Source: an uncultured Clostridia bacterium (GTDB taxonomy: Bacteria > Bacillota > Clostridia > Christensenellales > CAG-138). Taken from it: a stretch of 21,051 nt of DNA. The position numbers and the translations under genes were made by a program. The stretch is taken from the NCBI GenBank assembly GCA_937894955.1, contig CALAXO010000079.1:1-21051 (forward strand), written 5' to 3'. Under the pieces are notes generated by a model that worked only from the letters and a program-made list of their open reading frames with translations, made no database searches and was not told the DNA's origin. Below, piece by piece: positions 15,681 to 21,051 of the stretch (positions are counted from its first letter, which is position 1; every line of letters begins with the position of its first letter).

Positions 15681-16582
15681 TGAAAAACATATCTATGCGC
15701 CATACTGATTTTATGAATGACACATTGTTGAAAAGTTATAATCGGAGCTTCAACGGCGGCAAATCCCGCTTTGCGCGCATATGCGACAACATGTTTTCGG
15801 CACTGCTGCTGACCGCCGCGCTTTATTTGCTTGTTTTGCGAAAGCTGCATCACGGCACTGCATCTTTGTTTGCCGCAATGCTCATTTCCGCCTCAATACT
15901 GTTCACTGCAAGCCTTTTGCGCAGTCTGCGGTTTAATGCCCACATCAAAAAACTCCGCGGAGAAACATCCGAGTCGATTTTGCGGCGCAGGGTACTCGTT
16001 TCACCCGAAGTGGACGAAATAGTCCGCAATCTGCACCGTTCATCCTCGGAATGCCCGAACCAAGCGTATTCCGAACAGATTGCAATGCACTCGTTTTATC
16101 TGTTCCGAACCGAAAAAGCAATCACTTTTGATGATATTCTCCCGATTATTCGCGAGGCTCTTGAAAAAAGCATTTCGCACATCGTGATATATTCAGTTTC
16201 GAAACCCGAACCGGAAGCGGAATCCGCCGTGCGCACCGTCGGCATCCCTGCGGTTGAGTTTCGGCTGCTTGAAACGATTCCTCAAATTCGCGAACGCTTC
16301 CTGCCCGACGATGCCGAAATCGATTCCGAAATCAAAGCTGCATTTCCTCCCGCCGAGCGTGTATCCGTCAGGGTCCGCGCCGGGCGCGCCGTATCAAAAC
16401 TCCGCACGGAAAAACATGCTTCAAAGTACTTTCTTGCGGGCATGGGTTTATATGCTCTTTCGTTTTTTTCGGTATACAGATTCTATATGCGGTTTGCAGC
16501 CTCGGCAATGATGTTCGCCGCACTGCTGCTGTTTATCCGCAAAAGAACCGCATCTTCCAAACCCGCAGACAGCCGACGCTGA
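15680..16582 (+). CDS. Unknown membrane protein with two helix pairs flanking a soluble domain
   Basis: The frame is 300 codons from ATG 15680; ATGs at 15695 and 15713 are alternatives. None has a clear ribosome site, so the start is unsettled. There are two membrane helices near residues 37-52 and 58-77, and two more near 247-263 and 268-285, with basic flanks. The intervening soluble part (about 80-240) is charged and contains HSFYLFRTEKAITFDDI and SHIVIYSVSKPEPEAES. I do not recognise the family. It is transcribed divergently from nadD-yqeK, the starts being about 35 bp apart, and converges on the MecA-type PBP gene with only 27 bp between stop codons. The open length, topology and codon use support a real gene. 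Confidence 0.72.
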   Translation: MKNISMRHTDFMNDTLLKSYNRSFNGGKSRFARICDNMFSALLLTAALYLLVLRKLHHGTASLFAAMLISASILFTASLLRSLRFNAHIKKLRGETSESILRRRVLVSPEVDEIVRNLHRSSSECPNQAYSEQIAMHSFYLFRTEKAITFDDILPIIREALEKSISHIVIYSVSKPEPEAESAVRTVGIPAVEFRLLETIPQIRERFLPDDAEIDSEIKAAFPPAERVSVRVRAGRAVSKLRTEKHASKYFLAGMGLYALSFFSVYRFYMRFAASAMMFAALLLFIRKRTASSKPADSRR

Positions 16583-16609
16583 CCGCAGGCATTTCATTCA
16601 AGATGTATT

Positions 16610-18892
16610 TTATTCCTCCGGCGGTGCATTCGGATCGGGGGTGTCGTCCAGCTTCAAAAGCTCGCGCGCTATCTGAAATTTCAGGGATGAGTATGCACCC
16701 GAATCGGGAACATCGAGCATCACTATTACAACTCTCTCGTCCTCCTCCGCAACGTTAAGACGAAAACCTGCAAACCATGAATACATGCGGGCTTTGTCTT
16801 TGCCGATTTCTGCCGAACCGGTTTTTGCCGCAACGTCAACATTCGTGACGCGCAGCGAACGGCCCGTTCCGTTTTTGTTCGGATCCACAACGCCTTGGAG
16901 CATGGGAATTATTTTGTTTATCGCATTTGCCGAAATTGCGTTCTCCATCCATACGGAGTATTCGCTTTTCTGAATGCATTTGTATTCCACGCCGTCCGTT
17001 ACGTATAATCCGTCCGTGATTCGCGGGGTCGGCATATCTCCGTTGTTTGCAAATGCGGAGAACATTGCCGCAAGCTGAAGCGGCGTCACAAGCACCTGCC
17101 CCTGGCCGTAGCCGGAGTCCGCAAGCATTTTGTTGTCCATCACGCTGCCGCGGCTGTAAAGCTGGGAGCGGGCGGCCCCCAATTCATAGGGCAGCGACTT
17201 GTCCATGCCGAGTTTTTCATTAAAATATGCAATGAATTTCTCCTGACCGATTTTCAGTGCAACATCTGCAAAATAAATATTGTCGGAATGCAACATGCAG
17301 TTCGTCATGTTCATCGGCTCGGTACGTTGATAGACACGCGTACGCTTTATGCGCGGCCAAAGCCATTCTCCGTAACCGGTCGGCTTCCAGTAATCATTAT
17401 CGATATAGCCGGTGAAAACATAGTTCTCATTCACCGTGCCCGTATCGAGCGCAGCGGCGGCAGTGAACGCCTTGAAAGTTGATCCCGGCGGATAAAGCTC
17501 TCTTGCTGCACGGTTTTTAAGCGGCTCATTCTCCTGATCTTCAAGGGCTTTGTACTCATCGCCGCTCATACCCTTTATAAACCTGTTCAAATCGTAAGAA
17601 GGATTGGAAGCAATTGCATTCACTTCTCCCGTTTTCGGGTTCATAACAACGACCGCACCCGCCGTGTCCGTGCCGAAAAGCACAAGATCCAGCAGCTCCT
17701 CTGTTCGCTGCTGCAATTCGAAATCAACAGTCAGCATCACATCGCTGCCGTCAACTTTATCTTTGCGATAGATGACCTTTTTAACGGCTCCGTCCGTTCC
17801 GCGTATGAAGAAATAATAGCCGTCCTTGCCGCGGAGCTCCCTTTCATAAAGCTTTTCTATGCCGCTTTTGCCGACTTTGCTGTCAGTAGTGTACAATCCG
17901 TCATTTGGATCGCGTCCCTCATTATATGTTTGTATTTCCTCCCATGTCGCAGACGAAATATACCCCAACGTGTGCGCAAGCAGGCTCCCGTAAGGGTAAT
18001 ACCGCTTTGAACCGTAGTGCTCGGTGTCAACATGAACTCCGTTTACGGCATTCAGCCGTTCCTGCTGTTCAACGGTAACTTCATCGGGCATTGCCTGATA
18101 AACGGTAATGAACTCGTTTGTGTTCTTTCCGAATTTTGTTCGCAGCTCTGCGGCATCCAAACCGAGCACAGCGGCAATTTCGGCAGCAGCGGCATCAAAT
18201 TCCGCCGAGAAGCGCGTATTCAGATATTCCGCATCGGAATAAAGCCTATCCGCTTCCTTTTCCGCATCTTGCTCGCTCATGCCTGCATTTTTCTGCATTA
18301 TTTCATCCGTAAGCACGTTTTTCGGCGCAATTTCGCTCAAAAGTGCGTAAACAGTCACAAGGCGGACATTGGTTGCAACAACAGCTCCGTGAGAAACAAT
18401 ATCGCCGCGCTCTGCCGCAAGCGTTGCCCTGTCGAATGTGTCGCCCCAGTCCATATCCGGAAAAATGTGACTCGGCTGCCATACGACACGCCAAAGATTA
18501 TTCTCTTTCAGAAGAGTCATCTCGTATTCGTTTGTCAGGTCGCCTGCGGATTGCGTTTTATATGTCATTGTGTATTTAATAACTTTTTTTGAATCTCCGG
18601 AAACGTTCTCTTCAGTGACACTGTATTCAATATCGTTCACGCCGAGCAGTGAAAACAGGCTCTCGTAACGCTTTTCGAACTGCGCAAGGGCTATTGTGTT
18701 ATTATATGCTTCGATGCTGTCGTCAACGGCATTCTCCGGCGCAACATGAGCACTGATGAAGGAATATGCTTCCGTAAACTGTCCGTTGCGTATTGAATTC
18801 ATGAACAATGTGAACGCCTGTTCGTCCCCTGACACTGTATCCCTGCTGCATCCCGCAGCGGAAAAAACCGTGCAGCACAAAGAAAGCAGCAC
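16610..18892 (-). CDS. MecA/PbpC-type class B penicillin-binding protein (transpeptidase)
   Basis: This is a cell-wall cross-linking D,D-transpeptidase, membrane-bound with the enzyme outside. Domains run in the order: signal peptide with lipobox SAAGC; NTF2-like MecA_N domain (about 20-135, ending NNLWRVVWQPSHIFPDM); an RGDI linker and dimerisation region (about 150-390); and transpeptidase (about 400-750). Its catalytic motifs are PGSTFKAF (near 470), HSDN (near 535) and AAKTGSAE (near 688). MecA_N is typical of PBP2a, enterococcal PBP5 and Bacillus PbpC, some of which have low beta-lactam affinity. The only in-frame start is GTG 18892. It has no ribosome site and gives a signal peptide without a basic end. 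One extra T in a T6 run (18918-18913) would link the frame to ATG 18945 and give a normal signal peptide. 760 residues as written, longer than PBP2a. Confidence 0.9.
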   Translation of the reverse strand: MLLSLCCTVFSAAGCSRDTVSGDEQAFTLFMNSIRNGQFTEAYSFISAHVAPENAVDDSIEAYNNTIALAQFEKRYESLFSLLGVNDIEYSVTEENVSGDSKKVIKYTMTYKTQSAGDLTNEYEMTLLKENNLWRVVWQPSHIFPDMDWGDTFDRATLAAERGDIVSHGAVVATNVRLVTVYALLSEIAPKNVLTDEIMQKNAGMSEQDAEKEADRLYSDAEYLNTRFSAEFDAAAAEIAAVLGLDAAELRTKFGKNTNEFITVYQAMPDEVTVEQQERLNAVNGVHVDTEHYGSKRYYPYGSLLAHTLGYISSATWEEIQTYNEGRDPNDGLYTTDSKVGKSGIEKLYERELRGKDGYYFFIRGTDGAVKKVIYRKDKVDGSDVMLTVDFELQQRTEELLDLVLFGTDTAGAVVVMNPKTGEVNAIASNPSYDLNRFIKGMSGDEYKALEDQENEPLKNRAARELYPPGSTFKAFTAAAALDTGTVNENYVFTGYIDNDYWKPTGYGEWLWPRIKRTRVYQRTEPMNMTNCMLHSDNIYFADVALKIGQEKFIAYFNEKLGMDKSLPYELGAARSQLYSRGSVMDNKMLADSGYGQGQVLVTPLQLAAMFSAFANNGDMPTPRITDGLYVTDGVEYKCIQKSEYSVWMENAISANAINKIIPMLQGVVDPNKNGTGRSLRVTNVDVAAKTGSAEIGKDKARMYSWFAGFRLNVAEEDERVVIVMLDVPDSGAYSSLKFQIARELLKLDDTPDPNAPPEE

Positions 18893-18942
18893 CAGAGAGG
18901 AAAGGATAAAGCAAAAAATCTCTTTGATCCGGAAGTTAATCT

Positions 18943-19003
18943 CATTCCTGTTTATACCTCTTTTTTATACCTCGATTTTATTCCTCGATACTCATACCCC
19001 GAT
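18943..19003 (-). repeat. Degenerate 13-bp tandem repeat in the MecA-type PBP leader
   Basis: In plus orientation ATACCTC recurs at 18954-18960 and 18967-18973, as ATTCCTC at 18980-18986 and as ATACCCC at 18994-19000, with an ATTCCTG at 18944-18950. The unit is TTTATACCTCGAT, spaced 13, 13 and 14 bp. In the mRNA sense each unit carries GAGG followed by TAT or AAT, so the leader contains several tandem ribosome-site-like motifs immediately before the expected start codon. Confidence 0.6.
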
Positions 19004-19049
19004 TAAATTCTTTGTTTTCAAATCTTTCGAGCTATAACCATGCATTTTA

Positions 19050-19078
19050 ATTATACTACCGAAGGGAGGATATGTAAA
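19050..19078 (-). promoter_or_regulatory. Promoter of the MecA-type PBP gene
   Basis: TTTACA (19078-19073), 17 bp spacer, TATAAT (19055-19050) on the minus strand. Predicted start near 19043, giving a leader of about 100 bases that contains the 13-bp repeats. Confidence 0.75.
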
Positions 19079-19098
19079 GCCGCGCTGAACCGGATTTA

Positions 19099-19271
19099 TG
19101 CATATATCGACATTGTGTTCAAGTTTAGTGCTTTCGATGTTTTGAATTTGAACACGTTTGCTCAAGGCCGGCAAGCACTGTTGACTCGAATTCGAAACAC
19201 GAATTGCTGACGCCGCGGGAGCTTACGGCACGGGCGCGGAGGACACCCCGGTGCTCACGGAGCGGTTTTTT
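19099..19271 (+). ncRNA. Unassigned structured region ending in a GC-rich hairpin and T6
   Basis: The 250-bp space between the PBP promoter and the rsmA promoter holds several inverted repeats. GTGTTCAA and TTGAACAC form an 8-bp stem (about 19114-19154). AATTCG and CGAATT flank a 5-base loop (about 19188-19205). A GC-rich block at 19213-19265 has CCGC/GCGG and GCAC/GTGC pairings and is followed by TTTTTT (19266-19271). This looks like a terminator of a rightward transcript, possibly a small RNA. I found no promoter for it and recognise no known RNA family. Confidence 0.3.
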
Positions 19272-19330
19272 CGGTGACGATCAGCTTTTCGGATAAAAAA
19301 ATCAATATACAAATTATATCTCGAATTATG

Positions 19331-19359
19331 TTGACATATACGCAAATCTGCATTAAAAT
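19331..19359 (+). promoter_or_regulatory. Consensus promoter of rsmA, abutting the start codon
   Basis: TTGACA (19331-19336), 17 bp spacer, TAAAAT (19354-19359). The -10 ends 7 bases before ATG 19367, so the transcript should start at or within a base or two of the start codon. Confidence 0.75.
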
Positions 19360-19366
19360 TTCAATC

Positions 19367-20218
19367 ATGACAGATTCAAAAGAAATGATAAAAAAACTGG
19401 GTTTGACCCCGAACAAAGCTCTGGGGCAGAATTTCCTCATCGATGCCGAAGCGATAAGCCGCATTGCAGCGCTTGCGGACTGTCAAGATGAAAACGTACT
19501 TGAAATCGGTCCCGGGCTCGGCGCACTGACGTCCGTTCTTTCCGAAAAGGCGAAGAACTTGCTTGCGGTTGAAATAGACCGTGCACTTGTCGGAATTCTT
19601 ACGGATGAATTCGCAGATAAACGCAGCGTGCATCTCATTTGCAGCGATTTTCTGAAGCTTCCGTCCGCAAAAATCTCCGATGCATTCGGTGGAGAGCCCT
19701 TTACGGTTGCAGCAAATCTACCGTACTATATAACATCACCAATCTGTATGCGGCTGATTGAATCCGAGCTTCCCGTAAAGCGCATGGTGCTGATGATGCA
19801 GGTTGAAGCAGCGGAAAGGTTCTTTGCAGCACCGCGTGATGTAAACTACGGACCACTCTCGATTGTTTCTCGGTATCTTTTTGATATTTCAACCGAACTG
19901 AAGCTCTCACCTGCGGCATATTACCCCGAGCCGTCGGTTCATTCATGTGTGCTGAAATTCAAACGGAACGGCAGCGAGCTTCCGCCGAATTTCATAAAGA
20001 TACTTCGTGCCGCATTTGCAATGCGTCGAAAAACACTCCGAAACAATATGCTGCAATTAATTCCGAAAAGCAGCGTAGACGATGTGATTACCGATGCCGG
20101 ACTTTTGCCGTCCGCCCGAGCCGAAGAGCTTGCAGCGGCCGATTTTGTGCGTCTTGCCGATTCATTCAACCGTTACGGCAATAAAGCATCGGAAGCAAGT
20201 CCGACCCGTGCCGAATAA
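19367..20218 (+). CDS. rsmA: 16S rRNA dimethyladenosine transferase RsmA (KsgA)
   Basis: RsmA dimethylates two adjacent adenines near the 3' end of 16S rRNA (A1518 and A1519 in E. coli numbering), a late check in 30S assembly. The 283-residue protein starts MTDSKEMIKKLGLTPNKALG; the next residues, QNFLID, are the family signature. Further motifs are VLEIGPGLGALTSVL (SAM-binding), a VEID acidic site, the catalytic NLPYYITSPI, and a C-terminal FAMRRKTLRNNM helix. ATG 19367 is preferred because the family starts about 20-35 residues before the Gln-Asn-Phe-Leu motif and because the promoter lies just in front. No ribosome site precedes it, so the mRNA is probably leaderless. A strong terminator follows, so the gene stands alone. 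Confidence 0.95.
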   Translation: MTDSKEMIKKLGLTPNKALGQNFLIDAEAISRIAALADCQDENVLEIGPGLGALTSVLSEKAKNLLAVEIDRALVGILTDEFADKRSVHLICSDFLKLPSAKISDAFGGEPFTVAANLPYYITSPICMRLIESELPVKRMVLMMQVEAAERFFAAPRDVNYGPLSIVSRYLFDISTELKLSPAAYYPEPSVHSCVLKFKRNGSELPPNFIKILRAAFAMRRKTLRNNMLQLIPKSSVDDVITDAGLLPSARAEELAAADFVRLADSFNRYGNKASEASPTRAE

Positions 20219-20252
20219 GCAGCCCGGTGAATAAATGCCCGGCAAAACCGAT

Positions 20253-20292
20253 GAGGAGGGCTGCCGCAAATTTTGCGGCAGTCCTCATTTTT
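20253..20292 (+). terminator. Intrinsic terminator of rsmA
   Basis: CTGCCGCA (20261-20268) pairs with TGCGGCAG (20274-20281) around a 5-base loop. An outer GAGGA/TCCTC pairing is separated by a GGG bulge, and ATTTTTA follows. Confidence 0.88.
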
Positions 20293-20307
20293 ACATGAAG
20301 CAACAGA

Positions 20308-20344
20308 CTTTTGAAACCACAAACTTTTTTGAAAGTTTCAAAGG
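20308..20344. repeat. Imperfect inverted repeat with two possible folds
   Basis: CTTTTGAAAC (20308-20317) pairs with GTTTCAAAGG (20335-20344), with one wobble pair. AAACTTT (20321-20327) can alternatively pair with AAAGTTT (20332-20338). It lies between two terminators. I recall similar AAACTTTTTTGAAAGTTT-type repeats dispersed in gut Clostridia, but only one copy is seen in this window. Confidence 0.35.
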
Positions 20345-20366
20345 ATCCGCCTCTGCGGTTCGGCAC

Positions 20367-20403
20367 CGAAAAAACAAAACCGCTCAAATAACTTGAGCGG
20401 TTT
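20367..20403 (-). terminator. Intrinsic terminator of the tRNA gene
   Basis: AAACCGCTCAA (20377-20387) pairs perfectly with TTGAGCGGTTT (20393-20403) around a 5-base loop. On the minus strand it is followed by TTTTGTTTTTTC. It begins two bases after the tRNA 3' end. Confidence 0.88.
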
Positions 20404-20404
20404 A

Positions 20405-20480
20405 TGGAGCTGGTGATCAGATTCGAACTGACTACCTCGTCATTACCAATGACGTGCTCTACCTACTGAGCTACACCAGC
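20405..20480 (-). tRNA. tRNA-Thr, anticodon GGT
   Basis: The minus-strand sequence folds as a 76-base cloverleaf. The acceptor arms are GCTGGTG and CACCAGC. The D arm is GCTC/GAGC, the anticodon stem CGTCA/TGACG with loop TTGGTAA (anticodon GGT, reading ACC and ACT), the variable loop AGGTA and the T arm GTCAG-TTCGAAT-CTGAT. The discriminator base is T and the CCA end is encoded. It has its own promoter and terminator, so it is a single-gene unit. Confidence 0.97.
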
Positions 20481-20505
20481 GCTGCTTCCCTGCGGAACGT
20501 GTTGT

Positions 20506-20534
20506 ATTATAGCTCACTCCGCGGACAATTGCAA
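20506..20534 (-). promoter_or_regulatory. Promoter of tRNA-Thr
   Basis: TTGCAA (20534-20529), 17 bp spacer, TATAAT (20511-20506) on the minus strand. Expected start about 19 bases before the mature 5' end. Confidence 0.75.
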
Positions 20535-20681
20535 CCCCTTTTTTTAAAAATTATTATATATTTTAATTTTCCTGTCGATTTGATATTCCGGCCCCCTGTT
20601 CATCGTATTCGTCCTGAACGTCTTCCGCCTCCGTTTCAATTGCCAATCGATGCGGCAGCAAAATTATATCATTCCCGAATG

Positions 20682-20710
20682 TTGAAGTTCGGCACAAATT
20701 TGGCTATAAT
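20682..20710 (+). promoter_or_regulatory. Promoter of the last gene
   Basis: TTGAAG (20682-20687), 17 bp spacer, TATAAT (20705-20710). The expected start near 20717 leaves a leader of about 98 bases. Between this and the tRNA promoter (20535-20681) the sequence is AT-rich, and I see no supported gene. Confidence 0.65.
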
Positions 20711-20814
20711 GATAGATGTTGAATGATGTGCTTTTTTCCGATATGCTGCTCTTCAATCAAACGCAATCGGCAGAAAAACACATTTAGGATTAAATTTTTC
20801 ACGGAGGCTGCTCC

Positions 20815-21051
20815 TTGGACAACAATAATCGTTCCACAGTATCCCAAGCCCGTTCCCGCAGTCGGAAGGGTGTTTTGGGCATAGATTTCCGTTCACCTTC
20901 CGGCGTTCTCGTCTGTGCGCTGGCGGTGTTCGTTTTTGCGCTTATTTCCCTTGTTATCGTTCATTTTTCACTTAAAGCGGATCATGAACGCGCCGTACGC
21001 ACCTACAGAGAAAACAACCGGCTCAAAACCACCGTTCAAGCGGACGGAACC
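20815..21051 (+). CDS. Single-pass membrane protein, N-terminal 79 residues (runs off window)
   Basis: The frame starts at TTG 20815, with a perfect GGAGG (20803-20807) seven bases upstream, and stays open to the window edge. No ATG lies near this ribosome site, so the TTG start is well supported. The product has a hydrophilic, basic N-terminus of about 33 residues (SQARSRSRKG) and one membrane helix near 34-52 (LVCALAVFVFALISLVIV). A charged stretch follows (KADHERAVRTYRENNRLKT) that could begin a coiled coil outside the membrane. This layout resembles FtsL/DivIC-type division proteins or membrane-anchored cell-wall enzymes, but I recognise no family from this fragment. It has its own promoter and a leader of about 98 bases. 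Confidence 0.8.
   Translation, partial: MDNNNRSTVSQARSRSRKGVLGIDFRSPSGVLVCALAVFVFALISLVIVHFSLKADHERAVRTYRENNRLKTTVQADGT

Noticed and set aside
20570..20680. Acidic minus-strand open stretch (ETEAEDVQDEYDEQG) upstream of the tRNA
   Set aside because: It is under 50 codons between stops, without a ribosome site or plausible start codon; probably chance, although the composition is protein-like.
20454..20726. 90-codon plus-strand frame across the tRNA and its promoter
   Set aside because: It runs through the antisense of the tRNA gene and promoter elements and has no ribosome site.
1..21051. CRISPR array, transposon, phage or toxin-antitoxin island
   Set aside because: No regularly spaced identical repeats, transposase, integrase or paired toxin-antitoxin frames were found on either strand.

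Overview
The window looks like a chromosomal stretch from a spore-forming, low-to-mid GC Gram-positive of the class Clostridia (Bacillota). The signs are a YunB sporulation protein, a fused NadD-YqeK protein followed by RsfS, a rhodanese-less ThiI next to its cysteine desulfurase, strong GGAGG ribosome sites and sigma-A type promoters. I cannot place the genus. I see no phage, transposon, CRISPR array or classical defence island. The content is mostly housekeeping and cell-envelope genes.

Layout: 1-574 (minus) is the N-terminal part of yunB. At 769-3712 (plus) is a class A penicillin-binding protein whose reading frame is broken twice by apparent one-base losses. 3887-6255 (plus) is a cysteine desulfurase and thiI pair for tRNA 4-thiouridine, followed by a secreted or lipoprotein-like DUF3298-like protein (6327-7301). 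From 11772 down to 7377 (minus) runs a likely operon of GT2-GtrA glycosyltransferase, phosphodiester glycosidase, small membrane protein and a second phosphodiester glycosidase, with an orphan AAA ATPase beyond it. 12211-13410 (plus) is a class I aminotransferase with its own promoter and terminator. 15645-13922 (minus) is nadD-yqeK, a terminator, then rsfS. An unknown four-helix membrane protein (15680-16582, plus) converges on a MecA-type class B penicillin-binding protein (16610-18892, minus). rsmA (19367-20218, plus), a tRNA-Thr (minus) and the start of an unknown one-helix membrane protein (from 20815) end the window.

Together the genes cover peptidoglycan synthesis (two penicillin-binding proteins), surface glycan modification (GT2-GtrA plus paired glycosidases), tRNA and rRNA modification (ThiI, RsmA), NAD synthesis and ribosome silencing.

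The points most worth a second look are: one-base homopolymer length errors or mutations that explain broken frames in both penicillin-binding protein genes; near-consensus promoters placed so that nadD and rsmA would be transcribed as leaderless mRNAs; a 13-bp-period tandem repeat carrying GAGG motifs in the 5' leader of the MecA-type gene; helically phased 10-bp repeats upstream of the class A PBP promoter; and a tandem pair of diverged phosphodiester glycosidases. No clearly new multi-gene system was found.
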